64,000 nt of DNA from Roseinatronobacter thiooxidans (GCF_001870675.1 NZ_MEHT01000005.1:107703-171702); one strand, 5' to 3'; positions 39,171 through 48,132 are shown, counted from the first letter of the stretch. Numbers and translations are program-made. Notes: generated by a model not told the origin, from the letters alone.

Positions 39171-39998
39171 ATGCCCCATGACCCCCTGATTTTTGCCCCC
39201 GATGGCAGCGTCACCCGCCTGCGCGCCATCATGGCCGCGCTGCGCGACCCAGACAGTGGTTGCCCGTGGGATATTGAGCAGGATTTCGCCTCTATCGCGC
39301 CCTATACGATTGAAGAAGCCTATGAAGTGGCCGATGCAATCGCGCGGCAGGACTGGCCCGCACTGCAAGGTGAATTGGGCGATTTGCTGTTGCAGGTCGT
39401 CTACCATGCCCAGATTGCCGAAGAAGCAGGGCATTTCACCTTTTCCGACATCGCGCGCAGCATTTCTGACAAGATGCTGGCGCGCCACCCGCATGTCTTT
39501 GGTGATGAGAGCCGTGACAAAAGTGCAGCACAGCAAGTGGCCGATTGGGAAAAGCTGAAAGCCGCCGAGCGCGCAGAGCGTGATCAGGGCGGCGTGCTGG
39601 ATGATGTGGCCCTTGGCCTGCCTGCGCTGATGCGCGCGGTAAAGCTGCAAAAACGCGCGGCGCGCGTGGGGTTCGACTGGCCGCAAACCACGCAAGTGAT
39701 CGACAAAATCCATGAGGAAGCACAAGAACTGGTCGAGGCGAAAGACACCCTGTCCCATGCCGAGGTCACCGAGGAAATGGGCGATCTTCTCTTCGTGATG
39801 GCCAATCTTGCGCGGCATCTGGGTGTCGACCCCGAAGAAGCCCTGCGCGCGGCCAATGCCAAATTCACCCGCCGCTTTCGCACTATAGAGGCCGCGTTGG
39901 CCACGGATGGGCGCACCCCTGCGGATAGCAATCTGGAAGAGATGGACGCCCTGTGGAACGCCGCCAAAACCCGAGAGAAAGCCCATGCTGCCCGATGA
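39171..39998 (+). CDS. mazG: nucleoside triphosphate pyrophosphohydrolase MazG
   Basis: House-cleaning all-alpha NTP pyrophosphatase of 275 residues with two MazG domains. The N-terminal domain has CPWDIEQDFASI, EEAYEVADA and ELGDLLLQVVYHAQIA; the C-terminal domain has the catalytic EExxE/ExxD pattern in KIHEEAQELVEA and EEMGDLLFVMANLARHLG. Start MPHDPLIF at 39171. Its last 14 bp overlap the DUF1638 gene, implying coupling. Confidence 0.93.
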   Translation: MPHDPLIFAPDGSVTRLRAIMAALRDPDSGCPWDIEQDFASIAPYTIEEAYEVADAIARQDWPALQGELGDLLLQVVYHAQIAEEAGHFTFSDIARSISDKMLARHPHVFGDESRDKSAAQQVADWEKLKAAERAERDQGGVLDDVALGLPALMRAVKLQKRAARVGFDWPQTTQVIDKIHEEAQELVEAKDTLSHAEVTEEMGDLLFVMANLARHLGVDPEEALRAANAKFTRRFRTIEAALATDGRTPADSNLEEMDALWNAAKTREKAHAAR

Positions 39999-40620
39999 CC
40001 GGACATTGACAGTGGACGGGCTGGCCCCCACTGGGCGCGGCTCGATCCTGCTTTTGGCCTGCGGGGCCTTGGCGCGGGAAATCTTGGCATTGAAGGCGGC
40101 GAATGGCTGGACGCATATGGACCTGCTATGCCTGCCCGCCAATCTGCACCTTTGGCCCGACCGGATACCCGATGCCGTTGAAAAAGCCGTGCTGGAGCAT
40201 CGCGCGGAGTATGACAGGATTTTCGTGGTCTATGCCGATTGCGGCACCGGCGGGTTGTTGCAGGCGCGCTGCGCAAAATTGGGCGTCGAGATGGTGGAAG
40301 GCCCGCATTGCTATGCCTTCTTCGAAGGGGTCGAGGCCTTTGCCGCCAAGGCAGAAGATGAGATGACCGCCTTCTATCTGACCGATTTTCTGGTGCGCCA
40401 GTTCGATGCCTTTGTCTGGAAACCCATGGGCTTTGACCGCCACCCTGAATTGATCCAGATGATGTTCGGCAATTACACGAAACTGATCTATCAGGCCCAG
40501 ACTGATGATGCCGCGCTGGATGCGAAAGCGCGTGAATGTGCCACGCGGCTGGGGCTGGAGTATGAGCGCCGCTTCACCGGCTACGGCGATCTGGGCCGCG
40601 CGCTGGCGGAACTGGGGTAA
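39985..40620 (+). CDS. DUF1638 protein
   Basis: 211-residue protein of a family of unknown function. The N-terminal strand ILLLACGALAREI and following IFVVYADCGTGGLL look like an alpha/beta fold with conserved cysteines, including CG and DCGTGG, and a later GPHCYAFFEGVEAF. The family is often associated with corrinoid/methyltransferase or cysteine-ligand metal systems, but nothing here confirms that. It overlaps mazG by 14 bp. Confidence 0.75.
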   Translation: MLPDDRTLTVDGLAPTGRGSILLLACGALAREILALKAANGWTHMDLLCLPANLHLWPDRIPDAVEKAVLEHRAEYDRIFVVYADCGTGGLLQARCAKLGVEMVEGPHCYAFFEGVEAFAAKAEDEMTAFYLTDFLVRQFDAFVWKPMGFDRHPELIQMMFGNYTKLIYQAQTDDAALDAKARECATRLGLEYERRFTGYGDLGRALAELG

Positions 40621-40687
40621 GGGGCGCTGCCCCTCTGTGCGGGCAAGCCCGCCCATTCACCCCGGAGTATTTGGCGCAAGAAAATGG
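40621..40687 (-). repeat. stop-proximal trailer element, copy B (after tusA)
   Basis: On the minus strand after the tusA stop: CCATTTTCTTGCGCC, core AAATACTCC (40664-40672), GGGGTGAAT, hairpin GCGGGCTTGCCCGC and hairpin GGGGCAGCGCCCC (40621-40633). The core lies 15 nt from the stop. It fills the whole gap between two convergent genes. Confidence 0.75.
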
Positions 40688-40915
40688 TCACATATGCCGG
40701 ATGAAATAGGCCGTCGCCCCCTCTCTCGGTTCGGTTGAGAGCAATTCATGCCCCGATTCCGCGCAGAAATGCGGAATATCGACCACGGCAGCGGGGTCGC
40801 TGGCCAGCACACACAAAACCTGACCTGTTGCCATAGATTTCAGCCGCTTGCGCGCTTTCAGCACGGGCAGCGGGCACAGCAGGCCGATGGCGTCGAGTTC
40901 GGCATCGGCACTCAT
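40688..40915 (-). CDS. TusA-family sulfurtransferase
   Basis: 75-residue sulfur-carrier protein of the TusA/SirA type. The persulfide-forming motif is Cys14 in LLCPLPVLKARKRL, followed by the GQVLCVLASDPAAVVDIPHFC strand-helix pattern. It may feed tRNA thiolation, molybdenum cofactor or Fe-S chemistry. It is translationally coupled by a 4-bp overlap to the small gene upstream, which in turn overlaps glnE, making a three-gene unit. Confidence 0.9.
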   Translation of the reverse strand: MSADAELDAIGLLCPLPVLKARKRLKSMATGQVLCVLASDPAAVVDIPHFCAESGHELLSTEPREGATAYFIRHM

Positions 40916-41166
40916 GCGCGGCGGCGCCTGCCACGCGGGGGGGCGTCGGGGCGGTTTAGCCCTTCGTGCAGCAATGCTGTCATGGGGTGGGTGGGGGCTG
41001 TGGGCGCGTAGTGGTCATGCAGCGATTGCAAGGCGGCGCGCTGGTCTGTGTCCTGCGGCAGGCTGAGCGCCCAGTCGATCAGGATCGAGCGGCATTCGCC
41101 ATCCGAGATCCCCTCGATCCGGTAGCTTTCGCGGATCAACCCTTTCGGGTCATTGGCGGGCGTCAT
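40912..41166 (-). CDS. hypothetical protein in glnE-tusA operon
   Basis: 84 residues, predicted soluble and helical, with a very basic tail (RGRRRRA). It has CRSILIDWALSLPQD and LHDHYAPTAPTHPMTALLHEGL segments. Its start overlaps the glnE stop by 17 bp and its end overlaps tusA by 4 bp, so it is almost certainly expressed with both. Not recognised. Confidence 0.75.
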   Translation of the reverse strand: MTPANDPKGLIRESYRIEGISDGECRSILIDWALSLPQDTDQRAALQSLHDHYAPTAPTHPMTALLHEGLNRPDAPPRGRRRRA

Positions 41167-43966
41167 GGTCGGTTTCGTCCTTTGAAGGGCCAGTTGCGGC
41201 CAAGGTTGACGTTATCAGATGTTGCGCGGCATCGCACCTGTCTTGCAGGCGGGTGGCAAGCTCTTCCACAGTTTCCAGGCCCGCAGAGGCCAAGATAAAC
41301 TTCTGTCCGCCCGGGCCAAGCTGGTCGATGTCGGAAATCTTGTCTGCAAGCAAGCGCCCTGTCGCCTGCATCGTCCAGCACAGGCGGTACGCGCTTAATA
41401 TCTGCCCCTCGGATTCGGCACTGATGACACCGGCCTTGACGCCCGCGCGCAACTGCGCCTCGACCCGGCGCGCGGGGTGGCCTGCGCGCAAAGCGCAGAA
41501 TTGCGCGACCAGTTCAATATCCATCAACCGCCCCGGCCCCGATTTCGCATCCCACAGCCCATGCGCCGGTTTCGCCTCGGCCAGCCGCGCGCGCATATCG
41601 GTTGTATCCTTATAAATCGTGGGGCCGGTCGATTTTTCGGACAAGAGCTGACGGCGCAGCGCTTCCAACTTTTCGCCCAAAGCGACCGAACCTGCAACGC
41701 GGCGCGCGCGGGTCAGGGCCAGATGTTCCCATGTCCAAGCCTCATTGCGCTGGTAGGTCTCAAAGGCGGTGATGCTGGTGGCCACCGGCCCTTGCCGCCC
41801 CGAGGGGCGCAGGCGCATATCCACCTCATACAAGCGCCCTTCGGCAGTGGGGGCCGATAGTGCTGTCAGAAATGCCTTGGTCAGCCGCGCATAATAGCTG
41901 CGCGCATCCAGCGGGCGGCGGCCTTCAGACACCTCGGCAGGGTCAGATTCATAGATAACGATCAGGTCCAGATCGGAAACAGCATTCAACCGCCCCGCCC
42001 CCAGCGACCCCATGCCCAGCACCACAGCCCCCTGCCCCGGCGGCGGCCCGTGCTTGGCGCTGAAATCTGCGACCACGACAGGCCAAAGCGCTGTCAGCAC
42101 CGCTTCGGCGAGAGAAGCATATTCCGCGCCCGCCTCGAACGCGTCGATCAGGCCGCGCAAATGATGCACACCTATGCGGAAATGCCATTCCCGCGCCCAG
42201 ATGCGGGCGGCATCCAACTGGCGCTCATAGTCATCAAGCTGCGCCAGCCTATCGGCCAGTTCCTTGTGCAAGGCCGCCGTGCCCGGCCATTGCGCGAAGA
42301 ACCCGCCCCCGATGACCGCATCGAACACCGCTGCATTGCGCGAGAGATAGGCGGCAAGTCGCGGCGCGGTTGCGCATATGTCAACAATCAGGTCGATCAG
42401 CTGTGGATTAGCCTCGAACAAGGAAAAAAGCTGCACCCCGGCTGGCAAGCCGCTGAGGAAGCGGTCGAATTGAACCAGCGCCGCGTCAGGGTCGGCGGCA
42501 TCTTGCAATTTGGTCAGAATCGACGGGCGCACCCGCTTGAAGATTTCCTGCGCGCGGCTGGAGCGCAGCGCCGCATAGCTGCGCCAGCCTGCAATCATGT
42601 CTTGCGCGGCATCCGACAGGTCCGGTTCTGCCTCGGCGGTGCTGTCGGGGGCGAAGAACCCCTCGGTCAACTCTGCCACATGTTTCAGGCGCGATTCCAG
42701 CCGGGCGCGGAATGCCTGCGTCTGGCCCTCGCCCACGAAGCGGGCGATCCGGTCGATCCCCTCGGGGCTGGTGGGCAATTTCTGGGTCTGGGCATCCTGC
42801 ACCATTTGCAAACGATGCTCGATCTCTCGATGCTCGATATAATGGGCGGTCAGTTTCTCGGCCACGTCCTTGGGAATCCACCCTTTTGCGGCCAGTGCGG
42901 CCAGCCCTTCAACCGTGCGTGGGCTGCGCAGGTCGGGGTCGCGCCCGCCTGCGATCAACTGGCGGGTCTGGGTGAAAAACTCGATCTCTCGAATGCCACC
43001 CTGCCCCAGCTTGATGTCATGCCCTTCCAGCACCAGCGCACCGCCCAAGCCCTTGTGGGCCTTGATCTTCAGGCGCATATCATGGGCGTCCTGAATGGCG
43101 GCAAAGTCCAGATGCTTGCGCCACACAAACGGGCGTAGCGTGTCCAGAAAGCGCGCGCCCGCGTCCAGATCGCCTGCGCAGGGGCGCGCCTTGATATAGG
43201 CGGCGCGTTCCCATGTGCGCCCCACACTTTCGTAATAGCGTTCTGCCGCATCCATCGACAGGCAGACGGGTGTCACCGACGGGTCAGGGCGCAGGCGCAG
43301 GTCGGTGCGAAAGACATAGCCTTCATCGGTATGGTCCGACAGCAGCCCGCACAATTTGCGCGTCACGCGGATGAAGCTGGCGCGGGCCTCGTGGTAATCA
43401 TCGGCGCTGAAACGGGTTTCGTCAAACAGGCAGATCAGGTCGATATCGGACGAATAGTTCAACTCTCGCGCGCCCATTTTGCCCATGGCCAGAACAACCA
43501 TGCCTGCCCCTGTTGCGGCATCTTCGGGCGCGGCACCGGGCAGTTTGCCCCGCCGGATTTCATCGGCGACAAGGGCTGTCAGGGCCACATGGGTGGCGCG
43601 GTCGGCCAGATCACTCAGCGCGCCGGTCACCTGATCCAGCGACCAGACGCCGCCCAGATCGGCCAGCGCCGCCAGCAAGGCAATCCGCCGCTTGGCGCGG
43701 CGCAGGCGTGCGGACAAGTCGGGCAAAGCGGTGCCATCCAGCCCGGCCAGTTCTTGTGCAAGGCTGTCCGCAGGGGCGCGGCCCATGGCCTGTGCGATCC
43801 AGTCGCGTTCGCGCGCCATAAGGGTGCGCAAATAGGGGCTGCATCCGGCCGCCCCCGCCACCAGATCGGCCAGCGCGCCGGACAATTCAGGGAAGCTGCC
43901 GCGCGCTTCCAAACCGGATTCGGCGTCATAAGGCAGCGGCAAACGCGTCAGGGTACCAAATGTCAT
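41150..43966 (-). CDS. glnE: bifunctional glutamine synthetase adenylyltransferase/deadenylase
   Basis: Adds and removes AMP on glutamine synthetase in response to PII, a main nitrogen control point. The protein is ~938 residues with two nucleotidyltransferase domains: N-terminal deadenylase (ELNYSSDIDLICLFDE, then RKLCGLLSDHTDEGYVFRTDLRLRPD) and C-terminal adenylylase (RLNAVSDLDLIVIYE, then YEVDMRLRPSGRQGP). Each is followed by a PII-uridylyltransferase-like helical domain. Start taken at MTFGTLTRLP (43966); an ATG at 44026 would add 20 residues, and neither has a strong ribosome-binding site. Confidence 0.95.
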   Translation of the reverse strand: MTFGTLTRLPLPYDAESGLEARGSFPELSGALADLVAGAAGCSPYLRTLMARERDWIAQAMGRAPADSLAQELAGLDGTALPDLSARLRRAKRRIALLAALADLGGVWSLDQVTGALSDLADRATHVALTALVADEIRRGKLPGAAPEDAATGAGMVVLAMGKMGARELNYSSDIDLICLFDETRFSADDYHEARASFIRVTRKLCGLLSDHTDEGYVFRTDLRLRPDPSVTPVCLSMDAAERYYESVGRTWERAAYIKARPCAGDLDAGARFLDTLRPFVWRKHLDFAAIQDAHDMRLKIKAHKGLGGALVLEGHDIKLGQGGIREIEFFTQTRQLIAGGRDPDLRSPRTVEGLAALAAKGWIPKDVAEKLTAHYIEHREIEHRLQMVQDAQTQKLPTSPEGIDRIARFVGEGQTQAFRARLESRLKHVAELTEGFFAPDSTAEAEPDLSDAAQDMIAGWRSYAALRSSRAQEIFKRVRPSILTKLQDAADPDAALVQFDRFLSGLPAGVQLFSLFEANPQLIDLIVDICATAPRLAAYLSRNAAVFDAVIGGGFFAQWPGTAALHKELADRLAQLDDYERQLDAARIWAREWHFRIGVHHLRGLIDAFEAGAEYASLAEAVLTALWPVVVADFSAKHGPPPGQGAVVLGMGSLGAGRLNAVSDLDLIVIYESDPAEVSEGRRPLDARSYYARLTKAFLTALSAPTAEGRLYEVDMRLRPSGRQGPVATSITAFETYQRNEAWTWEHLALTRARRVAGSVALGEKLEALRRQLLSEKSTGPTIYKDTTDMRARLAEAKPAHGLWDAKSGPGRLMDIELVAQFCALRAGHPARRVEAQLRAGVKAGVISAESEGQILSAYRLCWTMQATGRLLADKISDIDQLGPGGQKFILASAGLETVEELATRLQDRCDAAQHLITSTLAATGPSKDETDHDARQ

Positions 43967-44158
43967 GAAAAAAGAATGCACCGCGCGCGCAGCAAGGTCA
44001 ATTCCTGCAACCACTTCAATTACCATGAAAAACTATGTCCAGACGCGGCAGTGCAGCACCTCGCAAGCGCACACGATAGCGGTATCATGAAATTTTCTCT
44101 TGCTAGAATTGGTTAGTTTATTTTACCACTTCACTGCAGGGAGGAGAGACTTGGCGAA

Positions 44159-44281
44159 ATGAGCGCTGCCATGCGCAATTTTATTGCGCGGGGACGGTTC
44201 TTTTCTCTTGACGCATCACACCCGAACAGGGTGGATAACGGGACCAAAGTCCAACACTTGGAGGAAAAAAAATATGAATAA
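44159..44281 (+). CDS. possible 40-codon leader ORF overlapping dctP start
   Basis: ATG at 44159 opens a frame of 40 codons that ends 8 bp inside dctP. An unusually strong purine tract (AGGGAGGAGAG) lies ~12 nt upstream of it. Codons 5-11 overlap a perfect hairpin, GCGCAAT / ATTGCGC (44173-44189). It could be a leader peptide coupling translation to dctP, or only a chance frame. The protein sequence has no recognisable domain. Confidence 0.3.
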   Translation: MSAAMRNFIARGRFFSLDASHPNRVDNGTKVQHLEEKKYE

Positions 44282-45335
44282 ACTTCTTATCACCACAGCA
44301 CTGACAGCCAGCGTTGCAGCCGGTGCAGTGCAGGCACAAGAGCGTATTCGCTGGCAGGTGCCGATGAGCTTTGCCTCGACTTTGACCGCATTGGGCGACA
44401 CAATGCCATGGGTTGCCGACCAGTTGCGCGCAGTCTCGGGCGGAAATATCGACATGCGTGTGGCAGAGCCGGGCGCAGTTGTCCCTGCCCTGTCGATCTT
44501 TGAAAACGTGTCGGAAGGCAATATCGACGCGGGCTATAGCTGGATGGGCTATGAGTGGGGCACCGTTCCTGCTGCGGCCCTGTTTGGTGCAACGCCATTC
44601 GGTCTGGAATCGATGGAATTCCTTGCATGGATGACCCATCACGGCGGGCAGGAACTGCTGGAAGAGACTTTCCACCAGTATAACGTGCATCCGATCCTTT
44701 GCGGCACCATCAGCCCCGAAACTGCGGGCTGGTTCCGTCAGGAAATGAACTCGCCCGAAGATATGCAGGGCCTGCGTTTCCGCGCGGCGGGCGTGGGTGG
44801 CGAAATCTTTGCCGAATTCGGCATGTCGGTGACATTGCTGCCGGGTGGCGAACTTTACCAAGCGCTGGAAACCGGCAACCTTGACGGGACCGAATTCTCG
44901 TTGCCCACAGTCGATGAACAGCTGGGCTTCTTCCAGGTGGCCGATTACCTGTATCTGCCAGGGTGGCACCAGCCTTCGACAAACCAGTTCCTGTATGTCA
45001 ATCTTGACGTCTGGAACGGGCTGGAAGACCAGACACGCGCAATGATCGAAACCACCTGCATGGCGGGCAATGCCTATGCCATCGCGCGCGCTGAAGCGCT
45101 GCAAGGTGCCGCAATCGCACGGTTTGAAGAGCGGGGCACAAATGTGCGCACCTATTCGGACGAGCAGATCGCAGCTTTCTATGACGCCACACAGACTGTT
45201 CTGGGCCGCTGGTCCGAACAGGATGAAATGTTCGGCAAGGTCTATTCCTCGATGATGGAATTTCAGGCTGAACTGCGCCCATGGAAAGAGCAGGGCTATC
45301 TGCCGCGTGATTGGCAGTCGCGGATCGAAGACTGA
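44274..45335 (+). CDS. dctP: TRAP transporter solute-binding protein DctP
   Basis: Periplasmic extracytoplasmic binding protein of 353 residues for a TRAP uptake system. The signal peptide ends AVQAQE (~22). The mature protein has the DctP layout, with NIDAGYSWMGYEWGTVPAAALF and the conserved arginine region MQGLRFRAAGVGGEIF that pairs with carboxylate ligands, then GTEFSLPTVDEQLGF. The ligand is probably an organic acid. The ATG follows TTGGAGGAAAAAAAAT. Confidence 0.94.
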   Translation: MNKLLITTALTASVAAGAVQAQERIRWQVPMSFASTLTALGDTMPWVADQLRAVSGGNIDMRVAEPGAVVPALSIFENVSEGNIDAGYSWMGYEWGTVPAAALFGATPFGLESMEFLAWMTHHGGQELLEETFHQYNVHPILCGTISPETAGWFRQEMNSPEDMQGLRFRAAGVGGEIFAEFGMSVTLLPGGELYQALETGNLDGTEFSLPTVDEQLGFFQVADYLYLPGWHQPSTNQFLYVNLDVWNGLEDQTRAMIETTCMAGNAYAIARAEALQGAAIARFEERGTNVRTYSDEQIAAFYDATQTVLGRWSEQDEMFGKVYSSMMEFQAELRPWKEQGYLPRDWQSRIED

Positions 45336-45354
45336 TCTTATCTGACCTGTTACT

Positions 45355-45384
45355 GGGCCGCGCCTGTCATGGGCGCGGCCCTTT
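45355..45384 (+). terminator. hairpin between dctP and dctQ
   Basis: Ten-bp stem GGGCCGCGCC / GGCGCGGCCC, then only three T. It may cause partial termination or protect the dctP 3' end, giving more binding protein than permease. Confidence 0.6.
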
Positions 45385-45442
45385 GTCAAAAGGTACAATG
45401 GGCTGATTGCCCTGATTTCAATCCTCTCAGAGGAGTCGATGC

Positions 45443-46045
45443 ATGAGCCAGCCGAAAAGCCCATTCGAGATTGACCTTGAAAAGGTCGAAGACGCCGGAG
45501 CGCGCAGCCACGGGTTGAATTTCCCCCGCACATGGCTGTCTGACATGATAGAGGCTGCGCTTGGCTCGCTCTCTTTCGTGTTGAACACGATCTGGTTTGC
45601 GCTGGTCCTGATCATCGTTGTCAATGTGACAATGCGCTATGCGATCGGGGTCAATTATGTCTGGGTGGAAGAGGTGCAGTGGCATATCTACGCCGTGGGC
45701 TTCATGTTTGGCATTGGCTATGCGCTGATGCATGATGCCCATGTGCGCGTCGATGTGCTGGCCGCGAATTTCCGCCCCACCACCCGCGCTTGGATCGAAG
45801 CCTTTTCGATTGTGGCCATCATCCTGCCCATGTGCTGGCTGATCATCAGCTATGGCATTCCCTTTGTCGAGGCATCGTATAATCGTGGCGAGCGGTCTTC
45901 TGCGCCGGGCGGGCTGGGAAATCGCTGGATGATCAAAAGCGTCATCGTGCTGGCCTTTGCCTATATCGGGCTTGCGGCTTTCGCGCGGCTTTTGCGGGTT
46001 ACCTGCTTTCTGTTCAACTTCCCGCGCGCTCGGGTCACCAAGTAA
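45443..46045 (+). CDS. dctQ: TRAP transporter small permease DctQ
   Basis: Four-helix small membrane subunit, 200 residues with a ~35-residue cytoplasmic lead. The conserved WVEEVQWHIYAVGFMFGIGYALMHDAHVRVDVL segment between helices 2 and 3 is typical of DctQ. It acts with DctM in sodium- or proton-driven solute uptake. AGAGGAGTCG precedes the ATG. Confidence 0.92.
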   Translation: MSQPKSPFEIDLEKVEDAGARSHGLNFPRTWLSDMIEAALGSLSFVLNTIWFALVLIIVVNVTMRYAIGVNYVWVEEVQWHIYAVGFMFGIGYALMHDAHVRVDVLAANFRPTTRAWIEAFSIVAIILPMCWLIISYGIPFVEASYNRGERSSAPGGLGNRWMIKSVIVLAFAYIGLAAFARLLRVTCFLFNFPRARVTK

Positions 46046-46101
46046 TTTACTGATCGTCGGCCAAAGCGGCTGGCGCAAGGTTTCATCACAGGGAATACGG
46101 G

Positions 46102-47457
46102 ATGGAAACGAACGAAATCCTCGTTGTCGCAATGCTGGTGTCTTTCATCGCCTTGATCTTCACGGGCATTCCCGTGGCATGGGCGCTGGCCGGTGTGTCG
46201 ATCGCGTTCAGCTTCATTGCCATCTTCGGGTTTGAATGGTTCAACTGGGACACCTATTTTCTGACAGATTTCCGAATTTTCGGGATCTTTGTGCAGCGGA
46301 TCTGGGGCCAGATGTCGAACTGGATTCTGGTGGCGCTGCCCATGTTCATTTTCATGGGGCTGATGCTGGAACGCTCTGGCGTGACCGAAAAACTGATGGA
46401 GAATTTCATCCAGCTGTTCGGGCGCTTTCGCGGCGGGCTGGCGCTGGGTGTGGTCTTGATCGGCATTTTGCTGGCAGCGTCCACCGGCATTGTCGGCGCA
46501 TCCGTTGTGCTGCTGGCGCTTTTGTCCATGCCGATCATGCTCAAGCAAGGCTATAACAAAGGCTTTGCTTCTGGTGTGGTGTGTTCGGCGGGCACATTGG
46601 GAATTCTGATCCCGCCCTCGATCATGCTGATCATCATGGCCGACCAGATGTCAGTGTCAGTGGGCAACCTGTTCATGGGTGCGCTTATTCCGGGGCTGAT
46701 GCTGGGGGTGTTTTATATCATCTATATCATGGTTGCGGCCACTTTCTTCAAAACTCTGGCCCCTGCCCCGACCGACCTGCCGCCTGTCACACTGAAGCTG
46801 GTGCTGAACACATTGCTGGCCGTGGTGCCGCCGCTGCTGCTGATCTTCGCGGTGCTCGGCTCGATCTTCTTCGGCATCGCCACCCCGACCGAGGCTGCGG
46901 GCGTCGGCGCATTCGGCGCTACCCTGCTGGCGGCCGCCAATGGGCGGCTGTCGCTGGCAGTGCTGAAAGATGTGGGCATGAAAACCACGCTGACCACCTC
47001 TTTCATCTTCGGCATCTTTCTGGGCGCGACCATGTTCGCGGTGGTCATGCGCCAGCTGGGCGGGGATGATTTCATCACCCAGTCACTGCGCTCGCTGCCC
47101 TTCGGGCCATCGGGCGTGGTGCTGACCATCCTGTTCATCGCCTTTCTGGCAGGGTTCTTCCTTGACTGGCTGGAAATCTCGCTGATCATGCTGCCGCTGG
47201 TTGCGCCTGTGGTGGTGATCCTGGGCTTTGACCAGATCTGGTTCATCGTGCTGTTTGCAGTGGTGCTGCAAACCTCGTTCCTGACGCCGCCTGTGGGCTT
47301 CTCGCTGTTCTACCTCAAGGGGGTGGCCCCGCCCGGTGTGACCATCATAGACATCTACAAGGGGGTCATCCCTTTTGTGCTGTTGCAAATGCTGGCGGTG
47401 ATCATGGTGTTCATCTTTCCGCAACTGGTGCTGTGGCTGCCCGGAAAGCTGTTGTAA
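46102..47457 (+). CDS. dctM: TRAP transporter large permease DctM
   Basis: Large membrane subunit of 451 residues with ~12 helices that forms the ion-coupled translocation path. Conserved GVVCSAGTLGILIPPSIMLII and STGIVGASVVLLALLSMP segments, and the C-terminal LEISLIMLPLVAPVVVILGFDQIWF, are DctM signatures. It ends the dctPQM operon; a weak terminator-like hairpin follows. Confidence 0.95.
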   Translation: METNEILVVAMLVSFIALIFTGIPVAWALAGVSIAFSFIAIFGFEWFNWDTYFLTDFRIFGIFVQRIWGQMSNWILVALPMFIFMGLMLERSGVTEKLMENFIQLFGRFRGGLALGVVLIGILLAASTGIVGASVVLLALLSMPIMLKQGYNKGFASGVVCSAGTLGILIPPSIMLIIMADQMSVSVGNLFMGALIPGLMLGVFYIIYIMVAATFFKTLAPAPTDLPPVTLKLVLNTLLAVVPPLLLIFAVLGSIFFGIATPTEAAGVGAFGATLLAAANGRLSLAVLKDVGMKTTLTTSFIFGIFLGATMFAVVMRQLGGDDFITQSLRSLPFGPSGVVLTILFIAFLAGFFLDWLEISLIMLPLVAPVVVILGFDQIWFIVLFAVVLQTSFLTPPVGFSLFYLKGVAPPGVTIIDIYKGVIPFVLLQMLAVIMVFIFPQLVLWLPGKLL

Positions 47458-47485
47458 GCGCAACGCACCAGCTCTATCACCACCT

Positions 47486-47509
47486 GACCCCGGCCCCCGC
47501 GCCGGGGTC
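47486..47509 (+). terminator. possible terminator of dctPQM
   Basis: Nine-bp stem GACCCCGGC / GCCGGGGTC with a 6-nt loop. The downstream tract (tctcgttc) is poor in T. Confidence 0.5.
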
Positions 47510-47538
47510 TCTCGTTCAGCACCGACAAAAGCAGCCTC

Positions 47539-48132
47539 ATGCAGTTTGATCCGCTTCTCTACAGCTTCGTCTTTCTTGGCATGTTCTCGCCCGGGCCAAA
47601 TGTCATCATGCTCACGGCCTCTGGGGCGCGGTTTGGGTTTCGGCGCACATTGCCGCATCTGGTTGGTGTGGTGCTGGGGGTGGGTGTTATTGCAGGTGTC
47701 ACCGCCTTGGGGGTGGGCGCGCTGGTGCTGGCCAACCCGACATTCGGGCTGGTGCTGCAAGCCCTTGCGGCCCTGTGGATCTTGTGGATGGCATGGGGCT
47801 ATTTCAACGCCACCCGACGCCCCACGACAGAGGCGCAGGATGTGGGCCAGCCCATGACGGCGTGGCAAGGTGCCCTCTTCCAATGGATCAACCCCAAAGT
47901 CTGGGCCGTTGCCTTCGCAGCCTCGGCGGGCTACGGCGCAGGCCGCGCCCCCCTATGGGAGGCCACGAACCTTGCGCTGGCTTTCAGCAGCGTCAATCTG
48001 GGCGTGTGCCTGTTCTGGGCCAGTGCCGGTGCTGTGCTGACAGGTTTGCTGCAATCGCCCGCGCGCTGGCGCATTTTCATGCGCCTTATGGCCGCCTTGC
48101 TGGCCCTTTCGGCGCTGATGGTCTTTCTCTAG
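47539..48132 (+). CDS. LysE-family amino-acid exporter
   Basis: Polytopic exporter of 197 residues with six helices. The start FSPGPNVIMLTASGARFG is the LysE/RhtB signature, and QGALFQWINPKVWA is the conserved mid-protein motif. It exports an amino acid or related compound; the substrate is unknown. It lies between the TRAP operon and a class III aminotransferase, which may mean a shared amino-acid pathway. Confidence 0.9.
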   Translation: MQFDPLLYSFVFLGMFSPGPNVIMLTASGARFGFRRTLPHLVGVVLGVGVIAGVTALGVGALVLANPTFGLVLQALAALWILWMAWGYFNATRRPTTEAQDVGQPMTAWQGALFQWINPKVWAVAFAASAGYGAGRAPLWEATNLALAFSSVNLGVCLFWASAGAVLTGLLQSPARWRIFMRLMAALLALSALMVFL

